Shown: positions 24,606-32,412 of the stretch, in pieces
Position numbering within the stretch: the first letter of the stretch is position 1
Layout of the letters: each line of letters begins with the position of its first letter
Assembly: GCA_021776245.1 (NCBI GenBank)
Contig: JAJFGF010000010.1
Span: 1-64,000, forward strand
Length of the DNA stretch: 64,000 bases
Reading direction: 5' to 3'
Source: Hyphococcus sp.
GTDB taxonomy: Bacteria; Pseudomonadota; Alphaproteobacteria; Caulobacterales; Parvularculaceae
Translations under genes and position numbers: made by a program
The notes under the pieces: generated by a model
The model's database searches: none
What the model saw: the letters and a program-made list of their open reading frames with translations, nothing else
Told to the model about the DNA's origin: nothing

Positions 24606-25685
24606 CTATGTGGATGTGATCAAAATGAGGTCACGATCCTCGACAAATATGATGCGCACGGGAAACGCCTTGTCCAATCCATCCAGCCAATTGTCGATGT
24701 CATTATTGAAGACCGTACCAGTAAATCGCATTATGTTGATTGCATCTTCGGCAACCACAATTTTTCGGCTGGAATATCGGTTGAGATCCGCAATAACATT
24801 TTCGAGCGGCTCTCCGATATAGGTCAATTTACCGGTGCGCCAGGACGTCACAATTTCGGTGCTGAAGGCTCTAATTTCTTCGCCGTCATCTGCTCTGCTG
24901 ACGATCAGTTCCTGTCCGTCATCCAGGAGGAGTGCGTCGGGTCCTGGCTCGCGTGACGCGTTAACAGGTTTTCCCTTCTGTTGCGCTGCGATGCTCACTG
25001 TGCCCTCAACAACGGAGACTGCAAGCGATTGCTCGCTGAAATTAATATTGAACGCGGTGCCGACAGCGCGCACTGAGCGCGGTCCCGCAGCGACAACAAA
25101 AGGCCGCATGGGATCTTTGGCAACCTCAAAAAACGCTTCGCCTGACAGAAGAGAGATATTGCGCCGGCCTGGCGTATAATCGACGGCGACTTTGGACATC
25201 GCGCCAAGAACAATTTTCGATCCGTCTTTCAGTTGGATCGTCTCATGTTCAGCGATAGAGGTTTCATAAATATCGGGCGTTATCGCTTGCTGCATTCGGA
25301 GGCGCGGCGCGGCGATCATGGTCGCCGCAGCAACGACAAGGAGCATGGCGGCAATTTGTGCGAAGGCCCGCAACCGGCCCCGCGTGCTATGGACCGTTTG
25401 TGGCTGGGGCAGAGGCAAATCTTCGCGCCCGTCATATTCATCAATTTCAAGGTCGTTGTCGGTGGGCCAGGGCAGATTCGTTAACGTATCGCTCTTTTTC
25501 CAGAACTCGGACACGCGATCGAACGCATCGGTATGGGCCGGACTGGCGTTTACCCATTCGCGCCAACGCGCGAAGTCTCCGGCGGAGACTTCATCATTGC
25601 GCAAACGCAAAAACCACGCTGCCGCCTCATTTGAAAGCGCGCTGTCGTCATCTGTTGGATTTGTCGTTTTCGTCATTTCATTCAT
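24606..25685 (-). CDS. FecR-family sigma regulator (anti-sigma factor)
   Basis: This 359-residue inner-membrane signal transducer has a cytoplasmic N-terminal anti-sigma domain (AAAWFLRLRNDEVSAGDFARW, about 25-65) and one membrane helix near 108-128 (IAAMLLVVAAATMIAA). A periplasmic FecR domain follows (about 140-250; LKDGSKIVLGAMSKVAVDY, LSGEAFFEVA). The C-terminal STN-like region (GEPLENVIADLNRYSSRKIVV) is expected to touch the receptor's STN domain. It lies between the sigma factor and the receptor genes, completing the cell-surface signalling triad. Confidence 0.92.
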   Translation of the reverse strand: MNEMTKTTNPTDDDSALSNEAAAWFLRLRNDEVSAGDFARWREWVNASPAHTDAFDRVSEFWKKSDTLTNLPWPTDNDLEIDEYDGREDLPLPQPQTVHSTRGRLRAFAQIAAMLLVVAAATMIAAPRLRMQQAITPDIYETSIAEHETIQLKDGSKIVLGAMSKVAVDYTPGRRNISLLSGEAFFEVAKDPMRPFVVAAGPRSVRAVGTAFNINFSEQSLAVSVVEGTVSIAAQQKGKPVNASREPGPDALLLDDGQELIVSRADDGEEIRAFSTEIVTSWRTGKLTYIGEPLENVIADLNRYSSRKIVVAEDAINIMRFTGTVFNNDIDNWLDGLDKAFPVRIIFVEDRDLILITST

Positions 25686-25727
25686 TGATAATTGTCCGTA
25701 ACAGGAACGCTCCCCCGCGCCTTCGGC

Positions 25728-26363
25728 CTATCTGTCCAGTCTTTGTTTGCAGTAAGCGACAGCGCGCAGGACATATTTCCGCACCATGCTTTCACTGAGG
25801 TTCATCTGGGCCGCGATTTCTCGATATTCCTGGCCCTCAAATTTATAAAGCAAAAATGCTTTGCGGCATTTCGCCGGTAATTCTGCAATAATGCACCGGA
25901 TGGATTGAAGCTCCTGACGGCTTGAGAAGATAACATCCGGCGCGGGCGCGCCACTGGCGTGATCAGTGTATCCGTCCTGATCGCAGGGCGTCTCGGGACA
26001 TCGCGCCCTTTGGCGCAAACGATCAATTGCGATGTTTTTTGCGATCTTGAAAAGGAACGCCTGAAGGTGACTGATCGCCTCGGGCTCGTCGAGACGCAGC
26101 ATACGAACAAAAGCTTCCTGCGCGACATCCTGTGCGTCTTGCGGCGAGGAAAGCTTGACATCCAAATAACGCAAAAGTGCTTCATTGTGTTCACGGTACA
26201 CTCTGGCGACCACTGCTTTTCGGTCGCCGCTATCTAAAGGCAGATTTCCAGCTGTCGCCGTCGTTGCGCATTCACTCGCCACAAAGACGAGATGAGGGGA
26301 CGGCTGCGCATTATTCGCAGCCGGCGCACTTTTCGGTGTTGGTTTCACGCCCTTTTTTGCCAT
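25728..26363 (-). CDS. FecI-type ECF RNA polymerase sigma factor
   Basis: This 211-residue ECF sigma factor has region 2 at about 55-120 (YREHNEALLRYLDVKL, DAQDVAQEAFVRMLRL, FLFKIAKNIAIDRLR) and region 4 at about 145-205 (IIAELPAKCRKAFLLYKFEGQEYREIAAQMNLSES). A ~45-residue low-complexity N-terminal extension precedes region 2. It is first in the operon and carries the same promoter motif as the receptor gene upstream of its own start, so it probably activates itself when the receptor binds ligand. Confidence 0.93.
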   Translation of the reverse strand: MAKKGVKPTPKSAPAANNAQPSPHLVFVASECATTATAGNLPLDSGDRKAVVARVYREHNEALLRYLDVKLSSPQDAQDVAQEAFVRMLRLDEPEAISHLQAFLFKIAKNIAIDRLRQRARCPETPCDQDGYTDHASGAPAPDVIFSSRQELQSIRCIIAELPAKCRKAFLLYKFEGQEYREIAAQMNLSESMVRKYVLRAVAYCKQRLDR

Positions 26364-26376
26364 AGGTATTCCCCAT

Positions 26377-26406
26377 TAAGACGAATCTGCCGTGCAATTT
26401 GGGAAT
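26377..26406 (-). promoter_or_regulatory. Putative autoregulated ECF promoter of the sigma factor gene
   Basis: The minus strand has ATTCCCAAA-N10-GATTCGTCTTA ending 14 bp before the sigma factor ATG, the same blocks and spacing as the receptor promoter at 24508-24537. The spacers differ in sequence, so conservation is confined to the two boxes, as expected for a functional promoter. Confidence 0.75.
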
Positions 26407-26568
26407 CGAAAAACGGTCTATTTGGCGGATAAAAGAATGACGTATCTATGAAGGCAGGGCAAGTTGCGCCGCTGGCCCAATATGGGCTTGATAGGCGGCA
26501 ATTCGTTACAAAAACTGATCGGACAGGCGTTGCCGCGCAACGCACCCGGAATAACCATTGGGGTAGAA

Positions 26569-28032
26569 ATGACTATTTTGCTGAACGATTCATCTCTTCT
26601 GAAATCCCAGGCTTTTATCAACGGAGCGTGGGTTGACGCTGACAACAAAGATGTATTTGACGTCAAAAATCCGGCGGATGGCGCTGTGTTGGCGTCCGTT
26701 GCTTCATGTGGACGCGCTGAAACAGCGCGCGCAATTGAAGCGGCTGGCAGCGCGCTGGATGGCTGGCGTCGCCGTACCGCCAGGGATCGCAGCAGCCTCT
26801 TAAAAGCGTGGCATGCTTTGATGCTGGAACACAGCGAGGACCTTGCGCAAATCCTTACCGCCGAACAGGGGAAACCGCTTGCTGAAGCGCGTGGTGAGAT
26901 TGCTTATGGCGCAAGCTATATTGAATGGTTCGCCGAAGAGGCGAAGCGCATCTATGGCGATACGATTCCGGCGCCCTCGAATGACAAACGGCTCGTCTGC
27001 ATCAAACAGCCTGTGGGCGTCGTTGCCTGCATAACGCCGTGGAATTTTCCAAACGCAATGCTGACGCGAAAAATTGCACCGGCGCTTGCGGCGGGATGCA
27101 CCGTCGTCTGCAAGCCCGCGAATGAAACGCCGCTATCAGCTTACGCTTTTGCGGTGCTGGCTGCGCGCGCCGGCATACCTGACGGCGTTATCAACATTCT
27201 CAACGGGCGCACGCAGGAAATCGGAGAAACGCTGACGTCAAGTCGTATCGTCCGTAAGCTGACCTTTACAGGATCAACACCGGTCGGCAAAAAACTGATG
27301 GCTGCATGCGCCGGCACCGTAAAACGCACATCGATGGAACTTGGCGGCAATGCGCCGTTTATTGTGTTTGATGACGCGGATATCGACGCTGCAGTGGCTG
27401 GGGCCATTGTCTGCAAATTCCGCAATTCAGGTCAGACATGCGTTTGCGCCAACCGTATCCTGGTTCAGGCGGGTGTTTTTGAGGAATTCACCGCAAAGCT
27501 CACACAAGCCGTGGGCGCTTTAAAAGTTGGCAAGGGCGCCGACGATGGCGTTACTATAGGTCCGTTGATCCATGAGACCGCGGCAAATGATGTTGTGGCG
27601 CTGATTGACGACGCCGTTGCGGGCGGCGCTCGAGTCATTATTGGCGGCGGGCGTTCAGGGCTTGGCGCCAATTTTGTTGCGCCGACGGTTTTGACAAATG
27701 TCTCGCATGAAATGCGATTATTCAGCGAAGAAATTTTCGGCCCGGTCGCACCGGTATTTCAATTTGAAACTGAAGAAGAAGCAATCGATATCGCCAATAA
27801 CACTGAATTTGGGTTGGCCAGCTATTTCTACACGCGCGATATTGGCCGCATCTGGCGGGTCAGCGAGGCGCTTGAATATGGCATCGTCGGGATCAACGAG
27901 GGCATTATATCAAGTGAAATGGCGCCGTTCGGCGGCGTCAAGGAATCCGGCCAGGGCCGTGAAGGTTCTAAATACGGTCTCGATGATTATCTCGAGATTA
28001 AATATCTTTGCATGGGCGGGATCGACAAGTAA
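26569..28032 (+). CDS. NAD(P)-dependent aldehyde dehydrogenase, succinate-semialdehyde type
   Basis: This 487-residue full-length aldehyde dehydrogenase is closest in motif content to GabD: TPWNFPNAMLTRKIAPALAAGC, TFTGSTPVGKKLM, the general-base Glu in MELGGNAPF and the nucleophile Cys in NSGQTCVCANR, ending in KYGLDDYLEIKYLC. I start it at ATG 26569 after GGGGTAG rather than at 26464, whose extra residues look non-coding. It is divergent from the FecI gene. It may oxidise the aldehyde produced by the nearby alcohol dehydrogenase, or serve 4-aminobutyrate catabolism; the specific substrate is not settled. Confidence 0.88.
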   Translation: MTILLNDSSLLKSQAFINGAWVDADNKDVFDVKNPADGAVLASVASCGRAETARAIEAAGSALDGWRRRTARDRSSLLKAWHALMLEHSEDLAQILTAEQGKPLAEARGEIAYGASYIEWFAEEAKRIYGDTIPAPSNDKRLVCIKQPVGVVACITPWNFPNAMLTRKIAPALAAGCTVVCKPANETPLSAYAFAVLAARAGIPDGVINILNGRTQEIGETLTSSRIVRKLTFTGSTPVGKKLMAACAGTVKRTSMELGGNAPFIVFDDADIDAAVAGAIVCKFRNSGQTCVCANRILVQAGVFEEFTAKLTQAVGALKVGKGADDGVTIGPLIHETAANDVVALIDDAVAGGARVIIGGGRSGLGANFVAPTVLTNVSHEMRLFSEEIFGPVAPVFQFETEEEAIDIANNTEFGLASYFYTRDIGRIWRVSEALEYGIVGINEGIISSEMAPFGGVKESGQGREGSKYGLDDYLEIKYLCMGGIDK

Positions 28033-28149
28033 AACCAGCGAAACATTGATCATTGGAATGTGCTTCGGCTTTCGCATGTTCTGCGCGAGCGACCGACTTC
28101 CTGGCGGTGGGTTGCCCACTCATTCAGCACCCGTCCAAAAAGTCAGCCG

Positions 28150-28192
28150 ATGACATAGATCAAGGCCTGCGGGGATGGCCGCATGACATAAT
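28150..28192 (+). promoter_or_regulatory. FNR/FixK-type box and -10 of the beta-CASP RNase gene
   Basis: ATGAC-ATAG-ATCAA (28150-28163) matches the FNR/FixK consensus TTGAY-N4-RTCAA except for the first base. CATAAT (28187-28192) lies at the spacing expected of a class II site centred at -41.5. The predicted start point then falls at 28198-28199, on the ATG itself, implying a leaderless message and low-oxygen induction. No Shine-Dalgarno is present, in agreement. Confidence 0.6.
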
Positions 28193-28198
28193 GCGTGT

Positions 28199-29803
28199 AT
28201 GAAAACGGTGATAAAATTTTGCGGCGCAGCCGGTATGGTCACGGGCTCATGCTATTTGGTTCGTCATAATGGCCTGTGTTTTCTGGTTGACTGCGGGATG
28301 TTCCAGGGCTCGAAAACGCTCAAAGAGCTCAACTATGGCGAATTTCCCTTCGAGCCGGAGAGCATCGACTTTGTTCTGTTGACCCATGCGCATATCGATC
28401 ACAGCGGCCTAATCCCGAAGCTCATAAAAAAGGGATTTGCCGGGCGCGTCTTTGCTACCGAGGGCACGCGAGATCTCTTAAGTTTCATGCTGCCCGACAG
28501 CGGTTATATCCAGGAAACAGAAGTTACATATCTTAATCGCCGAAATGAGCAGCGCGGCCTGCCTCCGGTGACGCCGATTTATACGCAAGAAGACGGTGAA
28601 AAAGCGATTGAGCATTTCGACCTTATTGACTATCAGGCGTGGCGCGATCTCGGTCATGGCGTTCGCGTGCATTTCTGGAATGCGGGCCACATTCTCGGCG
28701 CCGCATCGATTGAAATCGAATTGGCTCCAAAAGAAACAGAAGGAGACAACATTCGCTTGTTGTTTTCCGGTGATATTGGGCCTGAATATAAGTTGTTTCA
28801 TCCCGATCCCGTGGGACCGAGTGATATTGATTACGTTATTTGCGAGGCGACTTATGGAGACCGGGAACGCAAAACCATTCCTCCGGCGGAGCGGCGCAAA
28901 AAACTCGCGCGTGTTGTCTCGAAGGCGCTTTCAAATGGCGGAACGCTTGTAATTCCGGCGTTCAGCGTCGAGCGGACGCAGGAGCTGCTCGCTGATATCA
29001 GTTTGTTGATGAGCAGTGGTGCGATCGAAGAGCATATTGTTTTTCTTGATTCGCCCCTGGCGATCCGCGCAACAAAAACATTTTCTCGCCACGCCGGAAA
29101 CCTTGAGGACATAGCCCCTGACGGCGATCTCTTTAAGAATGGGAATTTTGTTTTCACGCGCACGGTCGAAGAAAGTAAAAAGATCAACCAATATAAGGGC
29201 GGCGCCATCATTATAGCGGCCAGCGGTATGTGCGAAGCGGGTCGAATTCGCCACCATCTCAAAAGGCGGCTCTGGGACAAAAATGCGACAGTTCTGATGG
29301 TTGGTTATCAGGCGCCGGGAACACTGGGCTCGCTGTTGCTCGCGGGGAAAAAGGCGGTTCGCATTCAAGGCGAAGACATCAAGGTGCGGGCGCATATAAG
29401 GGAACTGGATGTGTATTCAGGGCATGCAGACGCAGCCGAATTGCAGGAATGGATATTAAAACGGATGCCGATTCGACGCGGCGTCTTTCTCACTCATGGC
29501 GATCCGGGCGCGCGCGAGGCGCTGAGCGCGCGCCTCGCGCAATCGGGCCTGTCTGAAGATCGCGTTTTTCTGCCTGCGCTCGACGATGAATTCGAGTTGT
29601 TGACGGTTCCCGTTAAAGAGAAATTACAAACAAAACCGCGGCTTGATCCTGCGGTCGTCGCTCGACTTGATTGGCACAACGACCTTGCGCAGCTTTCGCT
29701 TGATATTCGCGATGAGCTTGACGCCGCTGCTGACGAACGCTCAAGGCAGAAAATTATCAGGCGATTGCGCCGCGCGCTTGAGGCTAAGCCGGCGAAAGAC
29801 TGA
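28199..29803 (+). CDS. MBL-fold beta-CASP RNA metallo-hydrolase
   Basis: At 534 residues it shows the complete metallo-beta-lactamase set: THAHIDHSG near 62-70, a His at GHILGAAS near 163 and an Asp at FSGDIGPE. It also has the beta-CASP blocks (VERTQELLADI; ASGMCEAGRIRHHL near 340; VYSGHADAAEL near 406) that mark RNases of the CPSF-73/RNase J superfamily. The group occurs with PEP synthase and cation ATPase genes in several proteobacteria, apparently in oxygen-limitation regulons. It is cytoplasmic, with an RNA-processing or decay role inferred from the family. Confidence 0.9.
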   Translation: MKTVIKFCGAAGMVTGSCYLVRHNGLCFLVDCGMFQGSKTLKELNYGEFPFEPESIDFVLLTHAHIDHSGLIPKLIKKGFAGRVFATEGTRDLLSFMLPDSGYIQETEVTYLNRRNEQRGLPPVTPIYTQEDGEKAIEHFDLIDYQAWRDLGHGVRVHFWNAGHILGAASIEIELAPKETEGDNIRLLFSGDIGPEYKLFHPDPVGPSDIDYVICEATYGDRERKTIPPAERRKKLARVVSKALSNGGTLVIPAFSVERTQELLADISLLMSSGAIEEHIVFLDSPLAIRATKTFSRHAGNLEDIAPDGDLFKNGNFVFTRTVEESKKINQYKGGAIIIAASGMCEAGRIRHHLKRRLWDKNATVLMVGYQAPGTLGSLLLAGKKAVRIQGEDIKVRAHIRELDVYSGHADAAELQEWILKRMPIRRGVFLTHGDPGAREALSARLAQSGLSEDRVFLPALDDEFELLTVPVKEKLQTKPRLDPAVVARLDWHNDLAQLSLDIRDELDAAADERSRQKIIRRLRRALEAKPAKD

Positions 29804-29850
29804 CAATATGGCTCATGTCTTGAAATTCAGCAGGTTGAACGCGGCCCGGC

Positions 29851-31578
29851 CTATTTTGCTGCTTCCGTGGCCGCGACAATCTTTTTTACGGCGAAAAAAC
29901 TGTCCGGGTTCACTGAAATTGAGCTGATGCCGTTCTCGACAAGAAATTTAGAAAATTCCGGATAGTCGCTGGGGGCCTGGCCGCAAATCCCGACAGGCGT
30001 TCCTGTTTGCGCTGCTTTGTTCAATAATTCGACGATCAGAGTTTTGACGGCCTCATTGCGTTCATTGAACAACGCCTGAAGAAGATCGCTGTCGCGATCG
30101 ACGCCAAGGGTCAGTTGTGTCAAATCATTTGAGCCGATCGAAAAGCCGTCAAATCGTTCGGCAAATGCCTGCGCCAAAATAATATTGGATGGAATTTCCG
30201 CCATCATATAGATTTCAAGATCCTTCTCACCGCGCTCCAAGCCGTGAAGGCCCAATTCTTCCAGCACTTTGTCCGCTTCTTCGATCGTGCGGCAGAACGG
30301 GATCATAAGGTTGACATTGCTCATGCCGATGGTGTCGCGAGCCTGCCGCATCGCCCTGCATTCAAGAGCAAATCCTTCGCGGTAATCGTCATGATAATAG
30401 CGGCTGGCGCCGCGCCAGCCGAGCATGGGGTTTTCTTCGACGGGTTCAAATTCGCGCCCGCCGATCAAGCTTGCATATTCATTCGTTTTAAAATCGCTGA
30501 GTCTCACAATCACTGGATTTGGATAATGGGCCGCGGCGATGCGCGCGACGCCCTCTGCCAAACGGTCCACAAAATATTGCTTTTTATCCTCATACGCCGC
30601 TGTCAATGTCTTGATCTGACGGCGTACATCTTCATCTTGAACATTGTCGAAATGCGCTAATGCCATGGGATGAATCTTGATAATGTCGCCGATAATAAAT
30701 TCAATGCGCGCAAGCCCGACGCCATCCGTTGGCAGACGCCACCATCGGAAAGCGGCGGACGGATTGGCGAGGTTGATCATGATTTGCGTTCGGGTTTCCG
30801 GCGTCTGAGTGAGATCGATGTCGCGGGTCTCGAACTCAAGAAGTCCGTCGTAAACAATTCCAATCTCGCCTTCCGCGCAGGAAACAGTGATCTCTTGTCC
30901 ATCGACAAGTATTTCCGTTGCGTTCCCTGTGCCGACAATGGCCGGCAAGCCGAGCTCCCGGCTAACGATCGCCGCGTGGCTGGTGCGTCCGCCGTGGTCG
31001 GTGACGATCGCCGCAGCCTTTTTCATGATCGGCGCCCAATCCGGATCTGTCGTTTCAGTGACCAGAATGGAGCCTTCCTTGAAATCTCCTATATTTTCCG
31101 CGCTGGTGAGACGGCAGACCCTGCCCTGTGCAATCGCATCGGCAATCGCAGCGCCCTGCACAAGGCGTTTTCCGCTTTGCGTCAGCCGGTATTCACGCAA
31201 GCTACCGGCGTCGCGGCGTGATTGAACGGTCTCCGGCCGCGCCTGAACAATAAAAAGGTCTCCTGTCTCGCCGTCCTTCGCCCATTCCATATCCATTGCT
31301 TGTCCGTAGTGGCGTTCGATGTGCACAGCCCAGCGCGCGAGCGTCAGGATTTCTTCATCATTCAATACGAATGAAGTACGTTCGGTTGCGGTGCTTTCGA
31401 TCAGTACGACCGGAGCGCCGCCAGTGTCGGCGTAAATCAGTTTTTTTTTCTTTGCCGCCGCAGCGCTTTTGAATAATCGGACGGAGAGCGGGATCATTGA
31501 GCAATGGTTTAAAAATCTCAAACTCATCGGGATCAACCATGCCTTGAACGACTGTCTCACCCAGCCCCCAGCTGCCAT
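29851..31578 (-). CDS. ppsA: Phosphoenolpyruvate synthase, C-terminal portion (frameshifted)
   Basis: This frame carries the central and C-terminal part of PEP synthase. It holds the phosphohistidine swivelling domain (GGRTSHAAIVSRELGLPAIVG) and the PEP/pyruvate barrel, ending with the PpsA-specific active-site Cys block GICGQAPSDYPEFSKF. The first ~43 codons of the open frame (MAAGGWVRQS... to about 31450) are out-of-frame reading of the N-terminal half. Genuine homology starts at KLIYADTGGAPVV just after the A9 run at 31441-31449. With one A fewer the two halves would form a single ~795-residue enzyme that converts pyruvate plus ATP to PEP, the usual family length. It may be inactive, a sequencing error, or rescued by slippage. 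Confidence 0.85.
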   Translation of the reverse strand: MAAGGWVRQSFKAWLIPMSLRFLNHCSMIPLSVRLFKSAAAAKKKKLIYADTGGAPVVLIESTATERTSFVLNDEEILTLARWAVHIERHYGQAMDMEWAKDGETGDLFIVQARPETVQSRRDAGSLREYRLTQSGKRLVQGAAIADAIAQGRVCRLTSAENIGDFKEGSILVTETTDPDWAPIMKKAAAIVTDHGGRTSHAAIVSRELGLPAIVGTGNATEILVDGQEITVSCAEGEIGIVYDGLLEFETRDIDLTQTPETRTQIMINLANPSAAFRWWRLPTDGVGLARIEFIIGDIIKIHPMALAHFDNVQDEDVRRQIKTLTAAYEDKKQYFVDRLAEGVARIAAAHYPNPVIVRLSDFKTNEYASLIGGREFEPVEENPMLGWRGASRYYHDDYREGFALECRAMRQARDTIGMSNVNLMIPFCRTIEEADKVLEELGLHGLERGEKDLEIYMMAEIPSNIILAQAFAERFDGFSIGSNDLTQLTLGVDRDSDLLQALFNERNEAVKTLIVELLNKAAQTGTPVGICGQAPSDYPEFSKFLVENGISSISVNPDSFFAVKKIVAATEAAK

Positions 31579-32239
31579 TGATGAGGACTATATTCGGAAA
31601 ACCGCTATCCGCATCGATTGAAAACATCACGCCGGAACATGCTTTGTCGGAACGAACCATGCGCTGGACGCCGACGGAAATAGCGATGTCCATCTGGTCG
31701 AAACCCTGGCTTTGCCGATAGCTGATCGCGCGATCCGTATATAAAGACGCGAAGCATTTTCTGCATGCCTCCAACAGCGCAGTCTCGCTGCGCACATTCA
31801 AGAATGTCTCCAATTGCCCGGCGAAACTTGCTTCCGGCAGATCTTCGGCGGTGGCGCTCGATCGTACGGCGACGCTCAGCGTTCCGCTGGTTTTTTCAGC
31901 CATCTTTCGATAGGCTTCGATGATCGCCTCACTCAATGCCGGTGGAAGTTCCGCCCCAAGAACCATTCCTCGAATGTTGCGGCCAATTTCGCCCAGCCTG
32001 TCCGAAGCTGGATTAAGCCGCTCCATTTCGGAGCGAATCCTGTCCGCCAGGGCGTTGGCGGCGATAAATGCGCGGTAAGCATCTGCTGTAATCGCGAAAC
32101 CATCGGGCACGCGAATGCCTTCCGGAGTGAGATTGCCAAACATTTCGCCGAGCGAGGCGTTCTTGCCGCCAACCATGGCGCCGTCTTCGCGCGTGATTTG
32201 CGAAAACCATAGGATATAATTGTCTGCGATGTTCGACAT
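31358..32239 (-). CDS. ppsA: Phosphoenolpyruvate synthase, N-terminal portion (frameshifted)
   Basis: This is the N-terminal ATP-grasp part of PEP synthase. FSQITREDGAMVGGKNASLGEMF starts the protein, SVAVRSSATAEDLPEASFAGQ forms the nucleotide-binding loop near 128-148, and NGSWGLGETVVQGMVDPDEF lies near 222-241. Homology ends at the A9 run; the last ~28 residues (TDLRRHWRRSG onward) are the wrong frame before a stop at 31358. Its promoter region faces the P-type ATPase gene across an FNR/FixK-like box. It is convergent with the beta-CASP RNase gene. Confidence 0.85.
   Translation of the reverse strand: MSNIADNYILWFSQITREDGAMVGGKNASLGEMFGNLTPEGIRVPDGFAITADAYRAFIAANALADRIRSEMERLNPASDRLGEIGRNIRGMVLGAELPPALSEAIIEAYRKMAEKTSGTLSVAVRSSATAEDLPEASFAGQLETFLNVRSETALLEACRKCFASLYTDRAISYRQSQGFDQMDIAISVGVQRMVRSDKACSGVMFSIDADSGFPNIVLINGSWGLGETVVQGMVDPDEFEIFKPLLNDPALRPIIQKRCGGKEKKTDLRRHWRRSGRTDRKHRNRTYFIRIE
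31441..31449 (-). other. A9 homopolymer at the ppsA frameshift
   Basis: On the coding (minus) strand nine A residues follow GGCAAAG and precede CTGATTTAC. Eight would keep GGKEKK-LIYAD in one frame. Runs of nine A permit RNA polymerase slippage, so mixed messages with some full-length product are possible. The sequence does not say whether this is mutation, regulated slippage or an assembly error. Confidence 0.75.
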
Positions 32240-32310
32240 TTGGAGCCTGCTTGTTTAGGTGAACGGCGGTCTTACGCCTGCGCACCGTCTCACCCTGACC
32301 GGTCATTACA

Positions 32311-32324
32311 TTGACCGGCGTCAA
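32311..32324. promoter_or_regulatory. FNR/FixK-type box between ppsA and the P-type ATPase gene
   Basis: TTGAC-CGGC-GTCAA is a full match to the FNR/FixK consensus TTGAY-N4-RTCAA. Toward the ATPase, TAGATT (32348-32353) lies about 33 bases from its centre, near a class II arrangement; TATAAT at 32338-32343 is a stronger -10 but too close. Toward ppsA no good -10 stands at the expected distance. It may serve either or both divergent genes. Confidence 0.55.
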
Positions 32325-32412
32325 ATCGCCGTATCGTTATAATCCGCTAGATTGCAGCGAAAGGACGGGCGGTCGCCTGTCTCCAGCCCTTTAATCAGTC
32401 CCTCACCGCCAG

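Noticed and set aside
32338-32343. Perfect TATAAT as the -10 for FNR-driven ATPase expression
   Set aside because: It is only 23 bases from the box centre, too close for a class II activator site; it may serve an independent promoter.
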